DNA from: Spirochaetaceae bacterium
GTDB lineage: Bacteria > Spirochaetota > Spirochaetia > Treponematales > Breznakiellaceae
Direction of reading: 5' to 3'
Length of the DNA stretch: 11,031 bases
Assembly: GCA_031257135.1 (NCBI GenBank)
Contig: JAIRPH010000139.1
Coordinates: forward strand, 1 to 11,031
Part shown: positions 1 through 6,813 of the stretch, piece after piece
How positions within the stretch are numbered: the stretch's first letter is position 1
How the letters are laid out: each line of letters opens with the position of its first letter
Translations under genes and position numbers: made by a program
The notes under the pieces: generated by a model
Seen by the model: the letters and a program-made list of their open reading frames with translations, nothing else
Told to the model about the DNA's origin: nothing
The model's database searches: none

Positions 1-94
1 CGGCGTGGCGGCGTGGCGGCGTGGCGGCGTGGCGGCGTGGCGGCGTGGCGGCGTGGCGGCGTGGCGGCGTGGCGGCGTGGCGGCGTGGCGGCGT
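1..94. repeat. 8-bp tandem repeat array, about 11.75 copies, truncated by the left edge
   Basis: The unit CGGCGTGG repeats perfectly from base 1 and ends with a partial unit (CGGCGT) at 89-94. There are no mismatches in the visible copies, which fits recent expansion or active slippage. The unit is not a multiple of three, so copy-number change would shift any reading frame crossing it. All plus frames are open inside the array. One meets TAA at 96-98 and another TAG at 133-135, so it could be the tail of a gene to the left, but nothing shows this. The true left end and copy number cannot be seen. Confidence 0.97.
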
Positions 95-280
95 ATAAGG
101 CGTTGGGCGATACTTTGCCCTCATGCCTTTCCTAGACATTGTTAAAAAAATCATGGTTCAAAACATCCTTACATATAAAAAATATACATAAAAGTATAAT
201 AAAAATAGTATTCCGCGGTCAAGCCTTTTTCCTTCAATGCGCTTATCATTTTTGACATTCCGATTTTAACGCCGGCGTTC

Positions 281-309
281 TTGCTGAAAAGACGGCTTTG
301 CGCTATACT
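281..309 (+). promoter_or_regulatory. Sigma70-type promoter of the small coiled-coil membrane protein gene
   Basis: A -35 box TTGCTG (281-286) and a -10 box TATACT (304-309) are separated by exactly 17 bp. Transcription would begin near 316, leaving a short leader that contains the Shine-Dalgarno GGGAGG (322-327) before the ATG at 332. The promoter covers the alternative TTG start at 281, which supports 332 as the true start. Confidence 0.6.
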
Positions 310-331
310 AGAGAGCGTTGAGGGAGGCGTT

Positions 332-736
332 ATGACCGGGTGGGATTTTTTAGATAAAATCGTCGCTATTGTTCCGCCTATAGCCGCGGGCGCGCTGGGT
401 ATTGCGGCGGGGATTTTATTTCTCGTTGGATTCGGCAAGCATGGGCTGAATTTTCTCAAATACGGCTTTAAGCAGTCCGCGCTGGACGATTCGCTTGACA
501 AGCGGTTTGAGGCTTTGGACCAAAATATCAACGGCTTGCGGACCGAAATCGACGGCTTGCGGACCGAAATGCGAACCGAGATTAATGGGCTAAAGACCGA
601 AATTGATATGATAAAGGTCAATCATTTCGGGCATCTCAAAAATTATCTTTCTGTTCTTGACGGCATCCTGCTTGATAAAAATATCATTTCCAATCAAGAC
701 AAAGCCCGTCTGGACAACGAACTGCGGAATATGTGA
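332..736 (+). CDS. Small membrane-anchored coiled-coil protein, function unknown
   Basis: The protein has 134 residues and I do not recognise its family. Residues about 10-35 form one hydrophobic segment rich in Ala, Gly, Ile and Val, likely a transmembrane anchor and not a cleaved signal. Residues about 54-97 are a charged coiled coil with heptads of the type N-G-L-R-T-E-I and D-G-L-R-T-E-M. The tail (about 98-134) contains G-I-L-L-D-K-N-I-I-S and looks like a small conserved helical module. ATG 332 is preferred over TTG 281 because GGGAGG sits 4 nt upstream and a promoter overlaps the longer start. The gene stands alone and converges on lon. The 47-bp gap after its stop is T-rich without a convincing stem, so termination is unclear. 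A scaffold or membrane-tethering role is possible, but that is only inferred from shape. Confidence 0.75.
   Translation: MTGWDFLDKIVAIVPPIAAGALGIAAGILFLVGFGKHGLNFLKYGFKQSALDDSLDKRFEALDQNINGLRTEIDGLRTEMRTEINGLKTEIDMIKVNHFGHLKNYLSVLDGILLDKNIISNQDKARLDNELRNM
531..570 (+). repeat. Internal 21-bp direct duplication encoding a coiled-coil heptad
   Basis: Bases 531-549 and 552-570 are identical over 19 bp at a period of 21 bp, so one heptad of the coiled coil (G-L-R-T-E-I/M) has been duplicated in frame. Related, more diverged copies follow to about 605 (G-L-K-T-E-I). The near-perfect nucleotide identity suggests recent duplication. Confidence 0.85.
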
Positions 737-783
737 TTTTTTAAAGAGAGGCGTTTCGTTTTTTTCGTTTTTTTTAAATTAGG

Positions 784-3165
784 TTATGGCAGATTGTCAA
801 ACAGTATCCGAAACGCTTCTTCCGCGGTTTCCACAAAGTCAACAGCGATGCTTTCTTTTATGTCGCTGTCCAGTTCAGCCCAGTCGTCGCTATTGCCCGC
901 GGGAAGCAGTACCCGTTTCATGCCGTTCCGAACCGCGGCGAGCAGTTTTTCTTTCAAACCGCCGATGGGAAGAATCCGTCCAGTAAGGGTGAGTTCCCCG
1001 GTCATCGCAATGCCGGCTTTGGGAGGGATTCCGCAGAGAACCGATAACAGCGACGCTCCAAGCGCAATCCCCGCAGAGGGCCCGTCCTTCGGAACAGCCC
1101 CTTCGGGAACGTGCAGATGAAAATCAGTCTTGTTCACATCAGTCTCAAACCGATATCGGCTTTGCGCGCTGTGCAAATAAGAGAGCGCAATCCGCGCGCT
1201 TTCCTTCATCACATCTCCCAGATTGCCCGTCAGCGTTACTGCGCCGGAACCGTCAAACGCGGCGGACTCTACCGGAAGCATAATACCGCCGGTTTCCGTC
1301 CAAGCAAGCCCGTAAGAAACGCCGATCCGGGCTTCCTTAAATATGATGTCAGGCTTGTATTTGCGTCTGCCCAGCAGTTTTTCTACCTCAGCGGAACCGA
1401 CCGTTTTTGTAAACGCCGCAAGCGGTTTTTCAGGTTCTCTGCCGTATTCCCCGCGCAACGCTTCCTGAGCGATCCGCCGGATACACCGGGCAATCTCTCG
1501 TTCGAGACCGCGCACCCCGGATTCCATCGTCCGATACCGGATAATATCCCGAACAGCATCGTCAGTAAAGGTAATCTCCGCTGAACCTAAACCGTTTTCC
1601 TTCATCTGCTTGGGAATAAGATACTTCTGCGCGATAGACAGTTTTTCATTCTCGCCGTATCCCGGAATCTCGATGATTTCCATGCGATCCTGCAACGGAT
1701 AAGGAATACCGTTCAGCGCGTTAGCGGTAGCGATAAAAAGCGCATGAGAAAGATTATAAGGCGTTTCCATATAATGATCAGCGAAACTGCTGTTCTGTTC
1801 CGGATCAAGAACTTCAAGCAGAGCCGCCGCGGGATCGCCCCGGGCGTCATGAGAAATTTTATCGATTTCATCCAGTAAAAATACCGGATTAAGCGTTCCC
1901 GCCTTGCTCATGGACTGAATAATTTTTCCCGGCATCGCGCCGACGTAGGTTTTCCGATGTCCCCGAATCTCAGCCTCGTCCCGCAAGCCCCCGAGAGAAA
2001 ACCGCACGAACCGCCGCCCCAACGCCCGGGCGACCGATTTGCCGAGACTCGTCTTACCCGTTCCCGGAGGTCCTACAAAACAGAGAATCGGACCTTTGAC
2101 CCCCGCCGGCGTATCGCACGCTTGCTGATGCAAAGAAAAAATTGTGCGGACAGCGATAAATTCAAGAATACGTTCTTTCGCGTTCCGCATACTGAAATGA
2201 TCTTCTTCGAGGATACGTTCAGCTTCGGCTAAATCAAGCGAATCCGGGCTGAAACTGTCCCAGGGCAGGTCGGCAATCCATTCCAGATAACCCCGCAAAA
2301 TACCCGCTTCAGGGGTAAAGGGCTGTAGTTTCCGCAGACGCGCAAGTTCTTTGCGGGCTTTGAGCAGTATTTCTGTCGGCGGATTTTTCGCTTCAACGGC
2401 GCGTTCCAGTTCCGCAAAATCTTCCGCCCGGTCGTCTCTGCCGAGTTCTTTGTTTATCTCTTTAAGCTGTTCATTTAAAATGTAATCCCGCTGATTTTTT
2501 TCCATCCGAGATTTTACTTTGACGCTGATATTTCTCTGTATGTTGAAAATCTCGTTTTCTCGTTCAAGAGTTTCAAGTACCGCCTCAAGTCTGCGGGTGG
2601 GATCAGCGATGCTGAGAAGCTCGATTTTCCGTTCCGCCTTTACCTGCACAGAATGGCAGATGAGATTAGCGAGCCGCTCCGAACTTTCGGTTTTTTCCGC
2701 AACTACCAAGGTATCGGAACTGATTTTTTTAGTGTATTCCGCGTATAGGGCGAAGGATTTCTGCACCGCCCGCATCAGAGCCTGCGTTTCTGCGCTGAGG
2801 GATTCCGCGGGCTTAATCGGTTCAACCTTGACTAAGGACAGATCGTTCTGCCTGACCGACGAGGAGATAGTTCCTCTATACTCGCCTTGCAGGACGACGC
2901 GAAAGGTATTGTCCGGCATTTTCAGGTGCTGGACGATTTTCACGACGCTTCCTGAGGAGTAGGTTTCGCCGCCGTCTTGCACTTTCAAGCACGCGGCGAA
3001 AAGCCGCAAATCCCGTTTGAGAGCTTCGTCGATAGCTATCATCCCCAGTTTGTAGGTGATAAATACCGACATCATCGTGTTGGGAAACAGCACCAATTCC
3101 CGCAGGGGCAGGAGCGGAAATTCTTCGGTCTGCGTTTTTCCTCTAAGTGAGGAAAGGAATTTCAT
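784..3165 (-). CDS. lon: ATP-dependent protease Lon (LonA type, endopeptidase La)
   Basis: This 793-residue protein has the full LonA layout and a normal length. It is a cytoplasmic hexameric AAA+ serine protease that unfolds and degrades damaged and short-lived regulatory proteins. The N-terminal substrate domain (about 15-205, beginning L-P-L-L-P-L-R-E-L-V-L-F-P) is followed by a helical linker, then the AAA+ module with Walker A G-P-P-G-T-G-K-T (365-372) and Walker B ending D-E-I-D (432-435). The protease domain carries Ser697 in P-K-D-G-P-S-A-G and Lys740 in G-G-L-K-E-K. Their 43-residue spacing equals that of the E. coli dyad S679/K722. The ATG overlaps the clpX stop as ATGA, and no good Shine-Dalgarno is visible before it, so translational coupling to clpX is likely. 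It is the last gene of the tig-clpP-clpX-lon set. No intrinsic terminator is evident after the stop. Confidence 0.98.
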   Translation of the reverse strand: MKFLSSLRGKTQTEEFPLLPLRELVLFPNTMMSVFITYKLGMIAIDEALKRDLRLFAACLKVQDGGETYSSGSVVKIVQHLKMPDNTFRVVLQGEYRGTISSSVRQNDLSLVKVEPIKPAESLSAETQALMRAVQKSFALYAEYTKKISSDTLVVAEKTESSERLANLICHSVQVKAERKIELLSIADPTRRLEAVLETLERENEIFNIQRNISVKVKSRMEKNQRDYILNEQLKEINKELGRDDRAEDFAELERAVEAKNPPTEILLKARKELARLRKLQPFTPEAGILRGYLEWIADLPWDSFSPDSLDLAEAERILEEDHFSMRNAKERILEFIAVRTIFSLHQQACDTPAGVKGPILCFVGPPGTGKTSLGKSVARALGRRFVRFSLGGLRDEAEIRGHRKTYVGAMPGKIIQSMSKAGTLNPVFLLDEIDKISHDARGDPAAALLEVLDPEQNSSFADHYMETPYNLSHALFIATANALNGIPYPLQDRMEIIEIPGYGENEKLSIAQKYLIPKQMKENGLGSAEITFTDDAVRDIIRYRTMESGVRGLEREIARCIRRIAQEALRGEYGREPEKPLAAFTKTVGSAEVEKLLGRRKYKPDIIFKEARIGVSYGLAWTETGGIMLPVESAAFDGSGAVTLTGNLGDVMKESARIALSYLHSAQSRYRFETDVNKTDFHLHVPEGAVPKDGPSAGIALGASLLSVLCGIPPKAGIAMTGELTLTGRILPIGGLKEKLLAAVRNGMKRVLLPAGNSDDWAELDSDIKESIAVDFVETAEEAFRILFDNLP

Positions 3166-4412
3166 GCGCTTTTTTGGAGCGGATGTATTTCAGGAGCTTC
3201 AGCTTTTTCGACCACGTCTTGAGTGATAATGACCCGCTTACTGCCTTCCATTGAAGGTATATCAAACATAATATCGGTCATCAGTTTTTCTACAATAGCC
3301 CGCAACCCCCGGGCGCCGGTTTTCTGTTTGATTGCGGTATCCGCGATCGCGTTGATGGCGCCTTCGGTAAACTCAAGTTTTACATCGTCAATCGCCATCG
3401 ACGCCTGATATTGTTTGACAATGGCGTTTCGAGGCTCAGTGATGATCCGTTTGAGATCGTCCCGTTTTAGTTCCTCAAGGCTCACGGTGATGGGAAGCCG
3501 CCCGATAAACTCAGGAATCATCCCGAAGTGAATGAGATCGTCCGGGTGCAGAGCGTCGTACAGTTCCTTGAGATTCTTGCTCGTTTTCTCCCGCACATCC
3601 GCGCCGAAACCCATCGGATGCTGAACAACTCTGCGCTCGATAAACTTATCCAATCCTACAAACGCGCCGCCGCAGATAAACAGAATATCTGTGGTGTCTA
3701 TGCGAATCATTTCTTGGTTCGGATGCTTACGCCCTCCTTGAGGCGGAACCGACGCAATCGTGCCTTCGATGATCTTGAGGAGCGCCTGCTGGACGCCTTC
3801 GCCGGAAACGTCTCGGGTAATGGAAACGTTTTCGCCTTTCCGGGCGATCTTGTCGATTTCGTCGATGTACACGATGCCCCGTTCCGCGGCCGCAATGTTG
3901 CCCCCGGCGTTCTGGATGAGCTTCAAAAGAATGTTTTCCACGTCCTCGCCGACGTAGCCCGCTTCGGTCAGCGTAGTGGCGTCCACGATGGCGAAAGGTA
4001 CTTTCAGCTTTTTCGCCAGCGTTTTCGCCAGCAGAGTTTTTCCCGTTCCCGTCGGACCGATGAGCAGTACGTTGGATTTTTCGATTTCCACATCTTCCGG
4101 GTCTTTTGCGGGATTCGCGATCCGCTTGTAATGATTATACACCGCCACCGAGAGCGCTTTTTTTGCGTTATCCTGCCCTATGATAAACAAGTCTAAATAC
4201 GATTTGATTTCTCTCGGCGTCGGGATGTCTCCGGTGAACTGACTGGAAAGTTCATGATCCTCTTCGGAGAGGATTTTACGGCATACTTCTACACATTCAT
4301 CGCAAATAAAAACGTCGTTTGGTCCTGCGATGAGCCGCCGAGCCATATCCGCGCTTTTGCCGCAGAAGGAACATGACCGTTCAAAACCGCCGCCGTTACG
4401 AAGCCTTGCCAT
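3162..4412 (-). CDS. clpX: ClpXP protease ATP-binding unfoldase ClpX
   Basis: This 416-residue protein is a complete ClpX, the hexameric AAA+ unfoldase that recognises substrates such as ssrA-tagged proteins and feeds them to ClpP. The N-terminal zinc-binding domain has Cys14, Cys17, Cys37 and Cys40 in the C-x2-C ... C-x2-C pattern. Walker A is G-P-T-G-T-G-K-T (119-126) and Walker B ends D-E-I-D (184-187). The pore loop G-Y-V-G-E-D lies at 152-157, an R-K-H loop at 228-230, the likely arginine finger at R305, and sensor 2 in G-A-R-G-L-R at R368. The ClpP-docking loop, usually I-G-F, reads M-G-F (267-269) here, a conservative change. The start overlaps the end of clpP by 17 nt and is preceded by an AAGGGA Shine-Dalgarno about 5 nt upstream. 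Its stop overlaps the lon start, so the three genes are tightly coupled. Confidence 0.98.
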   Translation of the reverse strand: MARLRNGGGFERSCSFCGKSADMARRLIAGPNDVFICDECVEVCRKILSEEDHELSSQFTGDIPTPREIKSYLDLFIIGQDNAKKALSVAVYNHYKRIANPAKDPEDVEIEKSNVLLIGPTGTGKTLLAKTLAKKLKVPFAIVDATTLTEAGYVGEDVENILLKLIQNAGGNIAAAERGIVYIDEIDKIARKGENVSITRDVSGEGVQQALLKIIEGTIASVPPQGGRKHPNQEMIRIDTTDILFICGGAFVGLDKFIERRVVQHPMGFGADVREKTSKNLKELYDALHPDDLIHFGMIPEFIGRLPITVSLEELKRDDLKRIITEPRNAIVKQYQASMAIDDVKLEFTEGAINAIADTAIKQKTGARGLRAIVEKLMTDIMFDIPSMEGSKRVIITQDVVEKAEAPEIHPLQKSA

Positions 4413-5010
4413 ATTTTTCCCTTGTTAAAACCGAGTCCGCCACGCCGTAATCCACCGCTTCCTGAGCGGTCATATAAAAATCCCGTTCCATATCCGCGGC
4501 AATGGTTTCAGGAGATTTGCCGGTATGTTTTGAAAAATAATCGATAAGCATTTTTTTGAGCCTGACGATTTCTTTCGCCTGAATGCCGATATCTCGGGCT
4601 TGCCCCTGCGCGCCGCCCCAAGGCTGGTGCATCAGGACCCTCGACGAAGGCAAAACCATGCGTTTTCCCTGCGCGCCCGCGGTAAGAATGAGAGCCCCCA
4701 TGCTCGCCGCCTGACCTAGACAGATGGTCTGGACCCCGCTTTTTACATACCGCATAGTATCGTAGATTGCCAGCGCGGCGGTAACAGAGCCTCCGGGGGT
4801 GTTGATATAGAGATTTATATCTTTCTCCGTATCCTGCCCGTCCAGAAAAAGCAACTGAGCGACTACGAGGTCCGCGGTGAGGTCGTTTATCTCGCCGTCC
4901 AAAAAGACAATTCGGTCTTTGAGGAGCCGGGAGTAAATATCGTAGGACCGTTCTCCCATTCCAGTCTGTTCCACCACAATGGGAACGAGCGTGTTCATTT
5001 GTTCATTCAT
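4396..5010 (-). CDS. clpP: ATP-dependent Clp protease proteolytic subunit ClpP
   Basis: This 204-residue protein is the serine peptidase that forms the double-heptamer chamber of ClpXP. The catalytic triad is intact: Ser103 in G-Q-A-A-S-M-G-A, His128 in V-L-M-H-Q-P and Asp177 in M-E-R-D-F. The spacings of 25 and 49 residues match the E. coli enzyme. A short N-terminal stretch (about 1-14, up to M-N-T-L-V-P-I-V-V-E) is probably removed as propeptide or forms the axial loops. Two in-frame starts exist, ATG 5010 and ATG 4998 (Met5). Neither has a strong Shine-Dalgarno, so the first is kept. It lies 196 bp downstream of tig, a gap that holds a possible internal promoter and palindrome, and it overlaps clpX by 17 nt. 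Confidence 0.98.
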   Translation of the reverse strand: MNEQMNTLVPIVVEQTGMGERSYDIYSRLLKDRIVFLDGEINDLTADLVVAQLLFLDGQDTEKDINLYINTPGGSVTAALAIYDTMRYVKSGVQTICLGQAASMGALILTAGAQGKRMVLPSSRVLMHQPWGGAQGQARDIGIQAKEIVRLKKMLIDYFSKHTGKSPETIAADMERDFYMTAQEAVDYGVADSVLTREKYGKAS

Positions 5011-5035
5011 CAGAAAAATCTGCCGCAGAAACCCC

Positions 5036-5075
5036 TAGCTTTAGCTATAAAGAGGAATTGGCGTTCTCCTTACAA
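5036..5075 (-). promoter_or_regulatory. Candidate clpP promoter with a palindromic operator-like site
   Basis: On the minus strand TTGTAA (complement of 5070-5075) and TTTATA (complement of 5046-5051) are 18 bp apart, upstream of clpP. A perfect inverted repeat TAGCT-TT-AGCTA (5036-5047) overlaps the -10 box and the expected start site, the usual place for a repressor site. Both hexamers are imperfect. I saw no CIRCE-type heat-shock operator. Confidence 0.35.
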
Positions 5076-5206
5076 AAAAAATATCCGTCTGTCCGAGCGT
5101 CAAGCGTCTTTCCGCTTTGCCCTATACATCAGGCTTGCCCTTGTCTAAGCCGGAATATGTTATGAACAAGTCCCGGACTTGGACGCGGGTTATTTGACTG
5201 TATACT

Positions 5207-6580
5207 CTATCCGTTATTTTCGGCAAATTCCCGATAATTCATCGTATTCCCTATTTTAATTACGCTTTCTTCAAGGATTTGCTGGTAAGCCCGCTCTTCT
5301 TTGATCTCTTCCTCCAGATACTGCCGGGCTTCTCCCTGTTGGTAATAGCTCTGCATATCCTCGAGGGACATACCGCTTTTTTGCGAGAGATTTTCGATGT
5401 GGACTTTTATATCCTCGTCGGAAACCTCGATATTCAGCTCTTTCGAGATCGCGTCCAAAATGAGTCCGCTGTGCAGAGCCTTAACGGTTTCGGGACGCCA
5501 TGTTGCGATCATAGCGGACAGGGGCGCCTGCCCATCCCGAGTAGCTTCCTTCAAGGCGTCTACGGTCATATTCAGCCGTTGGGCAAGATTCTGCCAATGC
5601 CGGTCTAACTGAAACTGGATCATAGACTCAGGCAGGTCTACCGGAGTGTTTTCCATGATTTTTCCCATGATTTTGTTGATTTTAAACGCCCGAAGCCGTT
5701 CCTCGAGGTCTTTGCTAAGACGGTCCCTGATGCTGGTCTTCAAGTCATCGAGGGTTTTATACTTTTCGTCTACATCTTGGGCAAAGTCGTCATCCAAGGC
5801 CGAGAGTTTTTTCTCTTTAAGCGCGGTGAGGGTTACTCGGAGCTTCTTGGTTTTGCCGGCCAGTTCCGAATCCGGGAAGTCTTCGGGGTAGGATTTCTCG
5901 AAATCTTTAGAATCGCCTTTCTTCATTCCCAAGACATCATCGTCGAATTTGAAAACGTTATGCCCTGTTCCCAGAGTAAAGACGAAATCCTGCCGTTCCG
6001 TAGCGGGATCGGCCGCGCCTTCCGGGGTGAGTTCGGCGTAATTCACGGTGACCACATCCCCTGCGGCGGCTAAAGCGTCATCGTCTCGGTCCTGAACGAC
6101 GGCATTCCGCTCCCGGATGATCTCTAATTCCCGCTGGATATCCTCGCCGCCGATGACGACCTCAGGAACTTCGATTTCAACGCCTTTCCACGGTCCGAGC
6201 TGTACCGCCGGCATAGTATCATAGGTTAGGGTAAAGACCAAGTCCGCCTCAAGATTGAGGTCCGGCATATTGTCTATATTGGGAGTTGAATAAGGAAGCG
6301 GGCGGGCGTCCAGCGGCAGTTCATCTTTACTCTCAAAGATGGAAGCCGTCGCCTCTTCCAAGATGAAGGCTATGGCTTCGCCTTTCAAGGCGTCTCCCAA
6401 TTTTCGCTCCAGAATATTTTTAGGAGCCTTTCCTTTACGGAATCCGGGAATCTGGAAGGACTTCGCATACTTGTCTACCAGTTTATCGTAGGCGGAGCGG
6501 ACTTCATCCTTAGCCACGGTGAGGGTCAATTTTACCGCAGAGTGTTCAAGCCGGCTTATTTCTTTCGATACGGTCACCAT
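5207..6580 (-). CDS. tig: Trigger factor, ribosome-associated chaperone and peptidyl-prolyl isomerase
   Basis: This 457-residue protein has the three-part structure of trigger factor. It docks at the ribosomal exit tunnel and shields nascent chains. The N-terminal ribosome-binding domain contains the signature G-F-R-K-G-K-A-P (46-53), which contacts ribosomal protein L23. A FKBP-type prolyl isomerase domain follows at about 173-255, starting G-D-V-V-T-V-N-Y and including the G-x-x-x-F-D-D-D-V-L-G-M-K-K-G-D stretch. The rest, to about 445, is the helical chaperone body. ATG 6580 has GAGG only 3 nt upstream. GTG at codon 2 (6577) would have a more usual 6-nt spacing, so the exact start is open by one codon. 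It is the first gene of the proteostasis set and diverges from the M15 peptidase gene. Confidence 0.97.
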   Translation of the reverse strand: MVTVSKEISRLEHSAVKLTLTVAKDEVRSAYDKLVDKYAKSFQIPGFRKGKAPKNILERKLGDALKGEAIAFILEEATASIFESKDELPLDARPLPYSTPNIDNMPDLNLEADLVFTLTYDTMPAVQLGPWKGVEIEVPEVVIGGEDIQRELEIIRERNAVVQDRDDDALAAAGDVVTVNYAELTPEGAADPATERQDFVFTLGTGHNVFKFDDDVLGMKKGDSKDFEKSYPEDFPDSELAGKTKKLRVTLTALKEKKLSALDDDFAQDVDEKYKTLDDLKTSIRDRLSKDLEERLRAFKINKIMGKIMENTPVDLPESMIQFQLDRHWQNLAQRLNMTVDALKEATRDGQAPLSAMIATWRPETVKALHSGLILDAISKELNIEVSDEDIKVHIENLSQKSGMSLEDMQSYYQQGEARQYLEEEIKEERAYQQILEESVIKIGNTMNYREFAENNG

Positions 6581-6599
6581 TATCCTCTTTATATAAGAT

Positions 6600-6627
6600 A
6601 TAATAGGAATAAAGAGGCTTAAATCAA
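6600..6627 (-). promoter_or_regulatory. Proximal candidate promoter of tig
   Basis: On the minus strand TTGATT (complement of 6622-6627) and TATTAT (complement of 6600-6605) are 16 bp apart. Transcription would begin near 6593, about 13 nt upstream of the tig ATG, leaving room for the GAGG at 6584-6587. Confidence 0.45.
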
Positions 6628-6664
6628 TCCTGTAAGCCCGCTTTTCCCTTATCTTGGTTCATAT

Positions 6665-6693
6665 AGTATAGAAGATACCCGTTTATGTGTAAA
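6665..6693 (-). promoter_or_regulatory. Distal candidate promoter of tig
   Basis: On the minus strand TTTACA (complement of 6688-6693) and TATACT (complement of 6665-6670) are exactly 17 bp apart, each with one mismatch to the sigma70 consensus. The start site would be near 6658, giving a leader of about 78 nt. With the proximal site this suggests two tandem promoters for the operon. Confidence 0.5.
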
Positions 6694-6798
6694 TCGTCAA
6701 TACAGCCGAGGCGGTATCGGCGTAAATATCGAGACTTTTTCTCTATTTTGAGAACCCTTCGCTTCCTTTAGGGCATAGTATAGGAAATTGAAATATGC

Positions 6799-6804
6799 TA
6801 TAGT
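6799..6804 (+). promoter_or_regulatory. -10 box for the M15 peptidase gene, very close to its start codon
   Basis: TATAGT ends 9 nt before the ATG at 6814, so transcription would begin within about 3 nt of the start codon. No well-placed -35 box is visible; TTGAGA at 6748-6753 and TATAGG at 6779-6784 lie too far apart to pair well. No Shine-Dalgarno precedes the ATG, which fits a leaderless message. Confidence 0.35.
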
Positions 6805-6813
6805 TGCTCATTG

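Noticed and set aside
123..191. 22-codon plus frame starting 8 nt after GATACT
   Set aside because: Too short, no -35 box and no recognisable product. It is mentioned only as part of the leaderless-start pattern.
169..621. 150-codon minus-strand frame over the coiled-coil gene
   Set aside because: Most of it mirrors the repeat-rich coiled coil on the other strand. The part ending at 169 (a 29-codon frame from ATG 258) is very AT-rich, lacks a good Shine-Dalgarno and runs against the promoter at 281-309.
737..783. Bidirectional terminator between the coiled-coil gene and lon
   Set aside because: T-rich runs are present on the plus strand, but I could not find a stem preceding them or one serving lon.
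3528..4196. 222-codon plus-strand frame opposite clpX
   Set aside because: It lies wholly inside clpX, which has all its family motifs. The frame is a by-product of codon bias.
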